A stretch of DNA of 64,000 nt from Pikeienuella piscinae (GTDB taxonomy: Bacteria; Pseudomonadota; Alphaproteobacteria; Rhodobacterales; Rhodobacteraceae), in the NCBI RefSeq assembly GCF_011044155.1, contig NZ_CP049056.1, positions 372,001 through 436,000 on the forward strand, in the 5' to 3' direction. This document shows positions 28,441-37,211 of the stretch, in pieces (position 1 is the first letter of the stretch; the number at the start of each line of letters is the position of its first letter). A program made the translations under genes and the position numbers. The notes under the pieces are model-generated. The model ran no database searches. It was not told the DNA's origin and saw only the letters and a program-made list of their open reading frames with translations.

Positions 28441-30051
28441 TCAGCTCGCCAGCGAGATTGTCGCGTTCGGCGCGCTCTTGCCGCGGCGGAGCGTGAGCCG
28501 GTTGAGCGCGATCACATAGGCCCGCGTCGAGGCGACGACCGTGTCGGTGTCGGCGGCTTGCCCGGTGACAATCCGTCCGTCCTCCTCCAGTTTGACCGAT
28601 ACGGTCGCCTGCGCGTCGATCCCGTCCATCACCGCGTTCACCTGATAGAGCTTGAGGACCGCCTCATGAGGAACCAGCTTGTTCACCGCCGCGAAGGCGG
28701 CGTCCACCGGGCCGTCACCCTCCGCCGTCACTTCATGATCGACCCCGTCGATGGCCAGCGTCAGTTCGGCGGAGCGCGGCGCGCCGGTTCCGCAGACAAC
28801 GCGGAGCGACCGGATGCGGATGCGGTCATTGGCGGCCGACGTGCGCTCATCGTCGATCAGCGCGACGATATCCTCGTCGTAGACGTCCTTCTTCGAATCG
28901 GCGAGGGCCTTGAAGCGCACGAACGCTTCCTGAAACGCATTGTCGCCGAGATCGATGCCGAGATCCTTCAGCTTGGCGCGAAAGGCGGCGCGCCCCGAAT
29001 GCTTGCCCATCACCAGCGCGCTGGCGGAGAGGCCCACATCCTCCGGCTTCATGATCTCGAAAGTCTCGGCGTTCTTCAACACGCCGTCCTGATGGATGCC
29101 GCTCTCATGCGCGAAGGCGTTCTTGCCGACGATCGCCTTGTTGAACTGCACCGGGAAGCCGGATGCGGTGGCGACCATGCGCGATGCGCTCATGATCTTC
29201 GTCGTGTCCAGCCCTGTATGATAGGGCATTATATCCCGCCGAACGCGCAGCGCCATCACCACCTCTTCGAGCGCAGTGTTTCCGGCTCGCTCGCCAAGCC
29301 CGTTGATCGTGCATTCGATCTGCCGCGCGCCGGCCTCCACCGCTGCCAGTGAGTTCGCGGTCGCCATTCCGAGATCGTTGTGGCAGTGAGTCGCGATCAC
29401 GCATTTGTCGAGTCCCGGCACGTTCTCGAGCAGATCACGGATGATCTGCGCCGATTCACGCGGCGCCGTGTAGCCGACAGTGTCGGGGATGTTGATCGTC
29501 GTCGCGCCTGCGGCGATGGCGACCTTCACCGTCTCGATCAGATAATCGCGCTCGGTCCTTGTCGCGTCCATCGGCGACCATTGCACATTGTCGCAAAGCG
29601 CGCGGGCGTGGCTGACGGTGTCCTCGATCTTGCGCAGAACCTGATCGCGATCCATCGCGAGTTGGTGCTGGCGATGGAGAGGGGAGGTGCCGATGAAGGT
29701 GTGGATACGTGGCTTCTTCGCATGGCGCACCGCATCCCATGCGCGGTCGATATCGCCTTTCGCGGCGCGCGCGAGGCCGCAGATCACCGATCGTTCCGCC
29801 ATGCGGGCGATTTCGCTCACCGCCTCGAAATCTCCCTCAGAGGCGATGGGAAAGCCGGCTTCGATGATATCGACGCCCATCTGATCGAGGATCGCGGCTA
29901 TGTCGAGCTTCTCCTGAAGCGTCATCGTCGCGCCGGGCGACTGCTCGCCGTCGCGCAGCGTCGTGTCGAAGATCAGCACGTGGTTGGGGTCGTTGGCGTC
30001 TACGGCGGTTTGATTCGCGCCGGGGGTGTCGGTTCGGTCGGTTGTGTTCAT
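28441..30051 (-). CDS. leuA: 2-isopropylmalate synthase
   Basis: First committed enzyme of leucine synthesis, condensing acetyl-CoA with 2-ketoisovalerate; 536 residues. The catalytic N-terminal barrel has [13 protein letters not shown] and the metal motif H-C-H-N-D-L-G. The C-terminal third (from about residue 400) is the regulatory LeuA dimer domain that binds leucine for feedback inhibition. An unusual 25-residue polar extension precedes the barrel. The gene is preceded by a Leu-codon leader peptide and hairpins (30098-30213), so expression is probably set by leucyl-tRNA supply. Confidence 0.97.
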   Translation of the reverse strand: MNTTDRTDTPGANQTAVDANDPNHVLIFDTTLRDGEQSPGATMTLQEKLDIAAILDQMGVDIIEAGFPIASEGDFEAVSEIARMAERSVICGLARAAKGDIDRAWDAVRHAKKPRIHTFIGTSPLHRQHQLAMDRDQVLRKIEDTVSHARALCDNVQWSPMDATRTERDYLIETVKVAIAAGATTINIPDTVGYTAPRESAQIIRDLLENVPGLDKCVIATHCHNDLGMATANSLAAVEAGARQIECTINGLGERAGNTALEEVVMALRVRRDIMPYHTGLDTTKIMSASRMVATASGFPVQFNKAIVGKNAFAHESGIHQDGVLKNAETFEIMKPEDVGLSASALVMGKHSGRAAFRAKLKDLGIDLGDNAFQEAFVRFKALADSKKDVYDEDIVALIDDERTSAANDRIRIRSLRVVCGTGAPRSAELTLAIDGVDHEVTAEGDGPVDAAFAAVNKLVPHEAVLKLYQVNAVMDGIDAQATVSVKLEEDGRIVTGQAADTDTVVASTRAYVIALNRLTLRRGKSAPNATISLAS

Positions 30052-30097
30052 GGGACTCGCTCAGCTTTTCCGGGGTTTCTGCGGCGCGTGGCTTATC

Positions 30098-30136
30098 CCC
30101 CAGACGCGCGCGCCGCGATCCCGGCGCGCCTAGGGG
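30098..30136 (-). promoter_or_regulatory. Attenuator-like hairpin in the leuA leader
   Basis: On the minus strand C-C-C-C plus GCGCGCC-type arms (30108-30114 with 30123-30129, and C-rich 30097-30101 with G-rich 30133-30136) form a strong G+C hairpin overlapping the leader-peptide stop codon. A second, perfect hairpin (8-bp arms GATCGCCC 30165-30172 and GGGCGATC 30177-30184, loop GACG) lies inside the leader peptide. A GATCGC repeat in the loop of the first could pair with the second, giving mutually exclusive folds. No T-run follows. Confidence 0.6.
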
Positions 30137-30213
30137 CGGCTAAGGAGGAGGACGCGCGCGCATAGATCGCCCGACGGGGCGATCAGGCAGGAGATATGCG
30201 CGACGATCATCAT
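30130..30213 (-). CDS. leuA leader peptide (27 residues, run of three Leu codons)
   Basis: A short frame directly upstream of leuA reads MMIVAHISCLIA then PSGDLCARVLLLSRP. Three consecutive Leu codons (CTC CTC CTT, 30150-30142) lie four codons before the stop, with two further Leu (CTG, CTA) earlier. That is the design of an amino-acid attenuator: ribosomes short of leucyl-tRNA stall at the run and change which hairpin forms. The start could be either of two adjacent ATGs (30213 or 30210). No Shine-Dalgarno is visible, and the probable promoter places the mRNA start at or near the ATG, so the peptide seems to be read from a leaderless message. Confidence 0.75.
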   Translation of the reverse strand: MMIVAHISCLIAPSGDLCARVLLLSRP

Positions 30214-30220
30214 GGCGCCT

Positions 30221-30248
30221 GTTATACGCACCGCGCCGCGTCATGCAA
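30221..30248 (-). promoter_or_regulatory. Candidate promoter for leuA leader
   Basis: On the minus strand TTGCAT (30248-30243), 16 bases, then TATAAC (30226-30221). The -10 ends seven bases before the leader ATG at 30213, so transcription would begin at or within a base or two of the start codon. Confidence 0.6.
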
Positions 30249-30283
30249 ACCCATTCGTGGCGCGCTTCGGTTTCCGCAACGCC

Positions 30284-31723
30284 TCAGTCGCCGGGGGCCG
30301 GTGGCGTCGGCGCCTCGCCGCGCTGGCCATCGACCCATTCGCCGTCAAAGATCGCGCCGTTGGCGAAGATCATCTCGCCCTTGCCGTGGCGTCGATTGTC
30401 TTTGAACGCGCCCTTGTAAACATTGCCGTTCGGATAGGTGGCGACGCCTTCGCCCTCGATCTTGTTGTCGACCCAGGAACCCTTGTAGGTGAAGCCGTCA
30501 GCCTGGGTGAAAACGCCTGTCCCCTCGCGCCGGCCATTGACGAATTCGCCCTCATAGATTCCGCCATCGGGGAAGTGGGCGGTTCCGGTTCCGTTCGGCT
30601 GGTCGTCGGCCCATTCGCCCTCGTATTCATAGCCGTCGGGATAGACGATGCGACCCTCGCCGTTGATCCGGCCGTTCTTGAATTCGCCCTTGTAGACGGC
30701 GCCGGAGGCGTAGCGGAACTCGCCTTGCCCCTCGATCCGGCCCTCCACCCATTCGCCCTCGTAGACGCCGCCGTCGGCAGTGGTCATCTTGCCGACGCCG
30801 GTGATGGCGTTGTCGACGAAAACACCCTCCAGAACCCGGCCATCGGCCAGGCGGGCGACGCCCGGACCCTCGAACCGGCCTTCGACCCATTCGCCCTCAT
30901 AGACATCGCCGTTCGCGGCCGTCAGCATGCCTTTTCCCTGGCGTTTGCCGGCGACGAACGCGCCTTCGTAAATGTCGCCATTCGCATAGTGCGCGCGGCC
31001 CTCGCCTTCGCGCTCGCCGTTGACGAATTCGCCCTCGTAGGCGTCGCCGTTCGCATAGGTCGCAGCGCCCATGCCGGCGATCTGGCCAGCCTTCCATTCG
31101 CCCTTGTAGACGAACCCGTCTGGCATCGTGATTTCGCCGGTTCCCTCGCGGACCCCAGCCTTGAAGGTTCCCGTATAGACCGAGCCGTCGGAATAGGTGA
31201 CCGTTCCTTCGCCGTCAGGCGCTCCATCGGTCCATTCGCCTTCGTAACGGTAGCCGTTCGGCCGGGTCATCACGCCGCGCCCGTTATGGGCGGAGTTCTG
31301 GAATTCGCCCTCGTAGCGTGCGCCGTCAGCATATGTCGCGACGCCCGACCCCTGAATCACGCCCCCAACCCAATCGCCCTCATAGGAGCCGCCATCGGAA
31401 TAGGTGATCTGACCGCGCCCGTTCGGGGCGCCGTCCTTGAACTCGCCCACATAGACCGAACCGTTCTCGTATTTGACGCGGCCTTCGCCCTCTATCCGCC
31501 CCTCGACCCATTCCCCCTCGTATTCATAGCCGCCCGGAAGGGTGAAGGAGCCGTAACCGTGCTGTTTGCCGTCCTTGAATTCGCCTTCGTAAACGCCGCC
31601 GCTGTCGTATTTCTTCACTGCGACGCTCGCTTCGTCGGCCGCAGCGCAATAGGGCAGGAGGGCGATCGCGCCCGCGCTGGCCATTCGCGCCCCGAGGGTC
31701 GCCCATCGGTCAATTCCGCGCAT
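30284..31723 (-). CDS. Exported MORN-repeat protein
   Basis: Protein of 479 residues consisting almost wholly of MORN repeats. An N-terminal signal (hydrophobic stretch about 8-27, A-L-L-P-Y-C-A-A-A) predicts export; P-Y-C-A is not a convincing lipobox. From residue 45 to 458 there are 18 uninterrupted 23-residue repeats of the form Y-E-G-E-W/F-x-x-G-x-x-x-G-x-G, then a partial repeat and a proline-rich end. MORN repeats form elongated beta-strand arrays that bind membranes or proteins; in bacteria few are characterised. ATG 31723 is preceded by GGGGAG. Neighbours (leuA, gltX) give no functional clue. Confidence 0.9.
   Translation of the reverse strand: MRGIDRWATLGARMASAGAIALLPYCAAADEASVAVKKYDSGGVYEGEFKDGKQHGYGSFTLPGGYEYEGEWVEGRIEGEGRVKYENGSVYVGEFKDGAPNGRGQITYSDGGSYEGDWVGGVIQGSGVATYADGARYEGEFQNSAHNGRGVMTRPNGYRYEGEWTDGAPDGEGTVTYSDGSVYTGTFKAGVREGTGEITMPDGFVYKGEWKAGQIAGMGAATYANGDAYEGEFVNGEREGEGRAHYANGDIYEGAFVAGKRQGKGMLTAANGDVYEGEWVEGRFEGPGVARLADGRVLEGVFVDNAITGVGKMTTADGGVYEGEWVEGRIEGQGEFRYASGAVYKGEFKNGRINGEGRIVYPDGYEYEGEWADDQPNGTGTAHFPDGGIYEGEFVNGRREGTGVFTQADGFTYKGSWVDNKIEGEGVATYPNGNVYKGAFKDNRRHGKGEMIFANGAIFDGEWVDGQRGEAPTPPAPGD
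30350..31591 (-). repeat. Tandem 69-bp coding repeats (18 copies, MORN)
   Basis: Eighteen consecutive, diverged 69-base units encode the 23-residue MORN motifs at residues 45-458. The units keep exact length and frame but vary widely at synonymous and non-motif positions, so the array is old and not freshly expanded. Units beginning YEGEWVEGRIEG occur twice (second and thirteenth), the closest pair. Confidence 0.85.
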
Positions 31724-31896
31724 CGTTCCGCTCCCCATCGTCCTACGTTCACCGCCACATGCTTTCGGCGGACAGTAGGTAGATGACCGCGGCCTGACAA
31801 CTCCACCGTGACGATGAGCGCCGCTTGCGCCGGCGCGGGCGTGGCGGCTATTGCGGGGCGCGGCGTGGTGAGCGCCGCGAATGGGAGCGACGGGCC

Positions 31897-33189
31897 ATGA
31901 TCAGAACGCGATTCGCGCCTTCGCCGACCGGGGCGCTGCATCTCGGCAATCTGCGCACGGCGGTGTTCAACGCACTGCTTGCGCGCGGTGCGGGGGGGCG
32001 GTTTCTACTCCGAATCGATGATACCGACCGGGAGCGTTCGGAGCAGCGCTTCGCCGATGCGATCCGCGCCGATCTCGACTGGCTCGGCCTCCGCTGGGAC
32101 GCGGAGTTCATCCAGTCCGAACGTATGGCGCTATACGAGGCGGCGGCGGAGCGGCTGAAAGCCGATGGACGGCTCTATCCGGCGTGGGAGAGCGCCAGTG
32201 ATCTCGCGCTCATGCGGCGTCGGCTTCTCGCTGCGAAACGCCCGCCGGTCTATGACCGCGCCGCGCTCAGGATGAGCGATACGGAGCGCGCGGAACTGAT
32301 GGCGACGCGCCCGCCGCACTGGCGCTTTCGGCTGGAGCCTGGTGTTATCGAATGGGACGACGGGCTGCGCGGCCCCCAGCGGATCGCGGCGGAGGCGGTC
32401 TCTGATCCGGTCCTGATCCGAGAGGATGGCCAGTTTCTCTATTCGCTCTGCTCGGTGGTCGACGACGCCGAGATGGGGGTGACGGATGTGGTCAGGGGCG
32501 CCGACCATGTCACCAACACCGCGACGCAGATCCAGCTTTTCGCCGCGCTGGGCGCCGCGCCGCCTCGCTTCGCGCATCATGCGCTGATGGTCGGGCCGGG
32601 CGGCGAGAAGATATCGAAACGCCTTGGTGGTCTTTCGGTGGCGGATTTGCGCGAGTCGGGGGCGGAGCCGACGGCGGTGCTTTCGTGGCTGGCGCGTATC
32701 GGATCGGCGCGGCCGGTCGAGCCGCTCTGGTCGGTCGAGGCGGCGGCGGAGGATTTCGATCTGTCCACATTCGGCGCCGCGCCGGTCCGCGCCGCCACTG
32801 CCGATATCATGCAGCTCTCGGCGAAAATGCTGCACGACGCTCCGTTCGAGGCCGTGCGCGCCCGGCTTCCGTCCGAGGTGACGGAGGCGTTTTGGCTCGC
32901 GGTCCGGCCCAATATCGACCGGCTGGAGGACGTTCTCGATTGGCGCGCCGTCGCCGCCGGGGCGACTCCGCTGATCGCACCGGAGGATGCGGAGTTCGTA
33001 GCTGAGGCGCTGGCGCTGCTCCCGCCCCGACCGTGGGACGGGGGCACATGGGCGGCATGGACCGGCGCGGTGAAGGCGGCGACCGGGCGCAAGGGCAGGG
33101 CGCTTTTCCTTCCGCTCCGCCGTGCGCTCACCGGGCGGGATCACGGGCCGGAAATGGCGACGTTCATGCCGTTTCTTGCGAAACCCTGA
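31897..33189 (+). CDS. gltX: Glutamyl-tRNA synthetase
   Basis: Class I aminoacyl-tRNA synthetase of 430 residues charging tRNA with glutamate. The HIGH-like motif is in F-A-P-S-P-T-G-A-L-H-L-G-N-L, and the KMSKS-like motif reads K-I-S-K-R. The protein is short for GltX (usually 465-500); alphaproteobacteria often carry two GltX copies, one of them shorter, so this may be the second copy. Absence of the four-Cys zinc site argues against the GluQ paralogue. ATG 31897 gives the canonical M-I-R-T-R-F-A-P start; upstream in-frame residues are low-complexity Arg/Gly. Confidence 0.92.
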   Translation: MIRTRFAPSPTGALHLGNLRTAVFNALLARGAGGRFLLRIDDTDRERSEQRFADAIRADLDWLGLRWDAEFIQSERMALYEAAAERLKADGRLYPAWESASDLALMRRRLLAAKRPPVYDRAALRMSDTERAELMATRPPHWRFRLEPGVIEWDDGLRGPQRIAAEAVSDPVLIREDGQFLYSLCSVVDDAEMGVTDVVRGADHVTNTATQIQLFAALGAAPPRFAHHALMVGPGGEKISKRLGGLSVADLRESGAEPTAVLSWLARIGSARPVEPLWSVEAAAEDFDLSTFGAAPVRAATADIMQLSAKMLHDAPFEAVRARLPSEVTEAFWLAVRPNIDRLEDVLDWRAVAAGATPLIAPEDAEFVAEALALLPPRPWDGGTWAAWTGAVKAATGRKGRALFLPLRRALTGRDHGPEMATFMPFLAKP

Positions 33190-33197
33190 CGCCGCGC

Positions 33198-33226
33198 TTG
33201 CCCTCGCCGCCGGGCTGAGGCATACC
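33198..33226 (+). promoter_or_regulatory. Candidate promoter for cysS leader
   Basis: TTGCCC (33198-33203), 17 bases, CATACC (33221-33226). Eight bases separate the -10 from a small frame at 33235, so the transcript would be nearly leaderless. The -10 match is modest. Confidence 0.4.
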
Positions 33227-33234
33227 CTCGCTCC

Positions 33235-33279
33235 ATGAACGCCGCGATCTTCATTTGCGAGATTTGCATTATCCGCTGA
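33235..33279 (+). CDS. Candidate Ile/Cys leader peptide of cysS-cimA (14 residues)
   Basis: A 15-codon frame between gltX and cysS reads MNAAIFICEICIIR. Five of the 14 residues are Ile (codons ATC, ATT, ATT, ATT, ATC) and two are Cys (both TGC), packed into nine consecutive positions. Downstream are cysS (uses Cys) and, overlapping it, cimA, the entry enzyme to isoleucine via citramalate. The match between codons and pathway suggests attenuation. Beyond the frame, a stem GGCCC (33330-33334) / GGGCC (33340-33344) lies before the cysS start, and CCGCC in it could pair instead with GGCGG at 33291-33295. No Shine-Dalgarno precedes the ATG. A chance frame cannot be excluded. Confidence 0.5.
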   Translation: MNAAIFICEICIIR

Positions 33280-33362
33280 CACCTGTCCGCGGCGGCGCTT
33301 CCCTGTTCTCTCATCACGACTGAACCAGCGGCCCGCCGGGGGCCAACCCATGTTGTGAACCG

Positions 33363-34757
33363 ATGACCGAGATCAGACTGCACAACTCCCTGACCCGCCG
33401 GAAGGAGGTTTTCAAACCTCTGAACCCCGAGAATGTGCGGATGTATGTCTGCGGGCCGACCGTCTACGACCGCGCCCATATCGGCAACGCCCGCCCGGCG
33501 GTGGTGTTCGACGTGCTTTATCGGTTGCTCCGCCATATCTATGGCGAGGATCATGTCACTTATGTCCGCAATATCACGGATATAGACGACAAAATTAATG
33601 CGCGGGCGAAAGAGACGTTGAAACCCGATGAGACGCCGGTCGAGGCGATCCGGCGCATCACCGACGAGACCGCCGCCTGGTACCGGGACGACATGGCGGC
33701 GCTCGGCTGCCTCCCCCCGACGCACCAGCCCCGCGCCACGGAATTTGTGCCGCAGATGGTGGCGATGATCTCGGAACTGATCGAGAAGGGCAACGCCTAC
33801 GCCGCCGAAGGCCATGTGCTGTTCGAGGTCGCGACCTATCCCGAATACGGCCGCCTCTCCGGCCGCTCGACCGAAGACATGATCGCCGGCGCGCGGGTTG
33901 AGGTCGCGCCCTATAAACGCGACCCGATGGATTTCGTCCTCTGGAAACCCTCCACCGACGACCAGCCGGGCTGGGACAGCCCATGGGGTAGAGGAAGGCC
34001 CGGTTGGCATATCGAATGCTCGGCGATGGCGTCGGAGCTTCTCGGCGAGACCTTCGATATTCACGGCGGCGGCGCGGATTTGCAGTTTCCGCATCACGAG
34101 AACGAAATCGCGCAAAGCTGCTGCGCGGCACCGGGTGCGGGGTTCGCGAACCTCTGGATGCACAACGGGATGATCAATGTCGATGGGAGGAAGATGTCGA
34201 AATCGCTCGGCAACTTCCTGACCGTCGAGGACTTGCGGGGACAGGCGCCGGGCGAAGTGCTGCGCCTGGCGCTTCTGGGGACGCATTACCGTGGAACGCT
34301 GGACTGGACGCAGCAACGAATGGATGAGGCTGCAGCGGCGTTGACCAAGTGGCGAGCTGTTAGTGAGGGGGCTTCCCCTACGCTTCCTCATTCAGTGATT
34401 GAGGCTCTAGTCGACGATCTAAATACTCCTGCAGCAATTGCGGAGCTGCATCGTTTGGCTCGGGAGGGAGAGGGCGATTCACTTGCTGGCGGAATGGCGC
34501 TAATGAATTTCCGTGCGCCGAACTTGCATGTTTATCAGGAAATTCTCGACAGCGAATCCGAGCTAATCGAAGGGTTGCTTGCTGAGCGATCAGCAGCTCG
34601 TGCTACGAAAGATTTCGGTCGCGCCGATACTATACGCAAGCGGCTTGATGATGCGGGAGTACTGGTGATTGACGGGAAGGGTGGACCTTCTCAGTGGCGG
34701 CGTGGTCCAGGCTTCGATCCCAAAAAGCTTTACGACAACCTGTCGGAGCAAAGATGA
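33363..34757 (+). CDS. cysS: Cysteinyl-tRNA synthetase
   Basis: Class I synthetase of 464 residues charging tRNA(Cys). Visible are the zinc/ATP region Y-V-C-G-P-T-V-Y-D, the HIGH-like H-I-G-N, the W-H-I-E-C-S segment and K-M-S-K-S. The catalytic part (33363 to about 34340) matches its neighbours in base composition. From about 34356 to 34745, which encodes the C-terminal tRNA-binding helical domain, the DNA is much richer in A and T: of roughly 48 codons from 34356 I count about 30 ending in A or T, while the neighbouring genes rarely do so. The reading frame and domain remain intact, so the gene seems functional but mosaic. It overlaps cimA. Confidence 0.95.
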   Translation: MTEIRLHNSLTRRKEVFKPLNPENVRMYVCGPTVYDRAHIGNARPAVVFDVLYRLLRHIYGEDHVTYVRNITDIDDKINARAKETLKPDETPVEAIRRITDETAAWYRDDMAALGCLPPTHQPRATEFVPQMVAMISELIEKGNAYAAEGHVLFEVATYPEYGRLSGRSTEDMIAGARVEVAPYKRDPMDFVLWKPSTDDQPGWDSPWGRGRPGWHIECSAMASELLGETFDIHGGGADLQFPHHENEIAQSCCAAPGAGFANLWMHNGMINVDGRKMSKSLGNFLTVEDLRGQAPGEVLRLALLGTHYRGTLDWTQQRMDEAAAALTKWRAVSEGASPTLPHSVIEALVDDLNTPAAIAELHRLAREGEGDSLAGGMALMNFRAPNLHVYQEILDSESELIEGLLAERSAARATKDFGRADTIRKRLDDAGVLVIDGKGGPSQWRRGPGFDPKKLYDNLSEQR

Positions 34758-36373
34758 TGACCCGCACCCGCCTCTCCCTCTTCGACACCACCCTCCGCGA
34801 CGGCCAGCAGACGCAGGGGGTGGATTTCTCCGGCGACGACAAGCGCAAGATCGCGCTGGCGCTTGACGCGCTCGGTCTCGACTATGTCGAGGGTGGCTGG
34901 CCCGGCGCCAACCCGACCGACAGCGAGTTCTTCGCAAATGCGCCTGTCCTGAAACACGCCACCTTCACCGCCTTCGGCATGACGAAGCGCGCCGGGCGTT
35001 CGGCGGCGAATGACGATGTGCTGGCCGAGGTGGCGAACGCCGGAACGCCCGCCGTCTGCCTCGTCGGCAAGAGCTACGATTTCCATGTCGAGACCGCGCT
35101 CGGCATCACGCTCGACGAGAACGTCGCGAACATTTCTGAAAGCATCGCACATCTCGTCGGCCTCGGCCGCGAAGCGCTTTTCGACGCCGAGCATTTCTTC
35201 GACGGCTACAAGGCGAACCCGGATTACGCGCTGCGCTGCCTCGACGCAGCGATGGAGGCCGGCGCGCGCTGGGTCGTGCTTTGCGACACCAATGGCGGCA
35301 CGCTGCCGGACGAAATCGCGGAGATCACTGGCGCGGTCGCCAGGCGTCTGCCGGGTGACCGGCTCGGCATCCACACCCATAACGACACCGAAACCGCCGT
35401 CGCCGGGGCGCTGGCGGCGGTGGATGCGGGCGCGCGGCAGATTCAGGGCACGCTCAACGGGTTGGGGGAGCGTTGCGGCAACGCCAATCTCGTCTCGATC
35501 ATCCCGACGCTGCTGCTGAAGGAGCCGTGGGCGAGCCGTTACGAGGTTTCCGTCCCGAAGGACAGATTGCCGGGGCTGAGCGGGCTAAGCCGGATGCTCG
35601 ACGAGCTTCTGAACCGTGCGCCCGACCGTCACGCACCCTATGTCGGCGCGGCGGCCTTCGCGCACAAGGCCGGGCTCCACGCCTCCGCCATCATCAAGGA
35701 TCCGACGACCTATGAGCATATCCCGCCGGAGGCGGTGGGAAACGAACGCGTCATCCCGATGTCGAATCAGGCCGGCCGCTCGAACCTTCTGCGCCGGCTT
35801 TCCGAGGCGGGCATCAGCGCCGAGAAGAGTGACCCGCGGCTTTCGCGCCTCCTGCAGGATGTGAAGGACAAGGAGGACAGGGGCTTCTCCTATGACAGCG
35901 CGGAAGCGTCATTCCAGCTGCTGGCGCGGGCGCATCTCGGCTTGCGCCGGAAGTTCTTCGATGTCGAACGGTTCCGTGTCACGGTCGAGAGGCGGCACAA
36001 TGCGATGAAGAATCTCGTCACCGTCTCGGAAGCGGTGGTGGTGGTGAATGTCGATGGCTCACGGTTCATCTCCGCTTCGGAAAGCCTCGATGAGGCGGGC
36101 TCCGATCAGGGGCCGGTCAATGCGCTTTCGAAGGCTTTGAGCAAGGATCTTGGCAAATATGACGCCGCGATCGCCGACATGCGGCTGGTGGACTTCAAGG
36201 TGCGCATCCTCTCCGCCGGCACCGAGGCGATCACCCGCGTCCTGCTTGAGAGCTGTGATGGCGAGGGGCGACGCTGGACCACAGTGGGTGTTTCAGCCAA
36301 CATCGTAGATGCTTCCTTTCAGGCGCTGATCGATGCGATTGACTTCAAGCTTCATCGCGATACAGACCGATAA
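34754..36373 (+). CDS. cimA: Citramalate synthase
   Basis: Condenses pyruvate and acetyl-CoA to (R)-citramalate, the threonine-independent start of isoleucine synthesis; 539 residues. The DRE-TIM barrel motif [13 protein letters not shown] near the N-terminus distinguishes it from LeuA (G-E-Q-S-P-G). Metal ligands are in H-T-H-N-D-T-E, and a C-terminal LeuA-type regulatory domain starts near residue 400. Either ATG 34754 or 34757 is possible; GGAG at 34745-34748 serves both, and both overlap the cysS stop. Co-transcription with cysS is very likely. Confidence 0.95.
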   Translation: MMTRTRLSLFDTTLRDGQQTQGVDFSGDDKRKIALALDALGLDYVEGGWPGANPTDSEFFANAPVLKHATFTAFGMTKRAGRSAANDDVLAEVANAGTPAVCLVGKSYDFHVETALGITLDENVANISESIAHLVGLGREALFDAEHFFDGYKANPDYALRCLDAAMEAGARWVVLCDTNGGTLPDEIAEITGAVARRLPGDRLGIHTHNDTETAVAGALAAVDAGARQIQGTLNGLGERCGNANLVSIIPTLLLKEPWASRYEVSVPKDRLPGLSGLSRMLDELLNRAPDRHAPYVGAAAFAHKAGLHASAIIKDPTTYEHIPPEAVGNERVIPMSNQAGRSNLLRRLSEAGISAEKSDPRLSRLLQDVKDKEDRGFSYDSAEASFQLLARAHLGLRRKFFDVERFRVTVERRHNAMKNLVTVSEAVVVVNVDGSRFISASESLDEAGSDQGPVNALSKALSKDLGKYDAAIADMRLVDFKVRILSAGTEAITRVLLESCDGEGRRWTTVGVSANIVDASFQALIDAIDFKLHRDTDR

Positions 36374-36376
36374 GTG

Positions 36377-37204
36377 ATGAGAGCGCCAATTCTTTCCGCT
36401 GTCGGTGAGGCGGCGCGGCGGGGCGATGAGCCGCGGTTCCTCGCGGCGCTCTTCGCGCCCCCGGCGCGGCGCGAGGCGCTTTTCGCATTGCTCGCCTTCA
36501 ATCTCGAGCTGTCGAAGATCCCGGCGACGGTGTCGGAGCCGATCCTGGGCGAGATCCGGCTCGCCTGGTGGCGCGAGGCGCTGGACGATCTTTTCGAGCG
36601 CGACATCGTGCGGGGCCATGAGGTGATCGCGGCGCTCGATGCGGCGCGCGGCGCGGCGGCGCTCGACCATGGGGCGCTGGTGGCGATGGTCGACGCGCGC
36701 CTCTATGCGCTCACCCCGGGCGGAATCGAGGATACCGCCGCGCTCGGGGCCTATCTCGGCGGGACGGGCGGTGCGCTCGTCGGCTCTCTCGTGCGGGCGC
36801 TTGGCGGCGACGCGGCGGCGGTGGAGGTCGCGGCCCTCGCGGGGCGCGCGGAAGCGACGGGGCGGTTGATCGCGGCGCTGCCGGAAATCATCGCCAACGG
36901 CGGCGACGCGCACCTCACCGCGGGGCTGGACATGAACGCGCTCCGCGAGGGGCGGACGCCGGCGGCGCTGAGCGACGCTCTGCGCGGACTGGCCGAGGAT
37001 GGACTGGCGCGGCTCGGCGCGGCGCGGGCGCGGCGGCGCGAGGTTCCGCGCGCCATGCGTGCGCCGCTTTTCAGCGTCCATGTCGCGGAGCGGGTGCTAA
37101 TTAGCGCCACGAAGCCGGGTTTCGACCCATTCGGATATGAAGAAACGTCGCCATTTCGCGCCCGGGTCGAACTTCTCGCTCGGGCCGCCGCCGGGCGCTT
37201 CTGA
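36377..37204 (+). CDS. Squalene/phytoene synthase-like protein (NDUFAF6 type)
   Basis: All-alpha protein of 275 residues resembling the squalene/phytoene synthase superfamily, with E-I-R-L-A-W-W-R-E-A-L near residue 58. The first Asp-rich catalytic motif of true synthases is not apparent, so it is closer to the NDUFAF6-like group, which in mitochondria helps assemble complex I. Real prenyl-transferase activity is therefore doubtful. It begins three bases after cimA and ends seven bases from a convergent lipoprotein gene. Confidence 0.75.
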   Translation: MRAPILSAVGEAARRGDEPRFLAALFAPPARREALFALLAFNLELSKIPATVSEPILGEIRLAWWREALDDLFERDIVRGHEVIAALDAARGAAALDHGALVAMVDARLYALTPGGIEDTAALGAYLGGTGGALVGSLVRALGGDAAAVEVAALAGRAEATGRLIAALPEIIANGGDAHLTAGLDMNALREGRTPAALSDALRGLAEDGLARLGAARARRREVPRAMRAPLFSVHVAERVLISATKPGFDPFGYEETSPFRARVELLARAAAGRF

Positions 37205-37211
37205 ACGCTGT

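Noticed and set aside
30350-31591. Periodic 69-base repeats as a CRISPR array or other DNA repeat
   Set aside because: The units are diverged coding repeats in one frame with no identical repeat/unique spacer pattern.
31825-31896. Upstream start for gltX
   Set aside because: The added residues are low-complexity Arg/Gly and the conserved GltX start is at 31897.
36377-37204. Functional phytoene or squalene synthase indicating carotenoid or hopanoid genes
   Set aside because: The first Asp-rich catalytic motif is not apparent and no pathway partners are adjacent.
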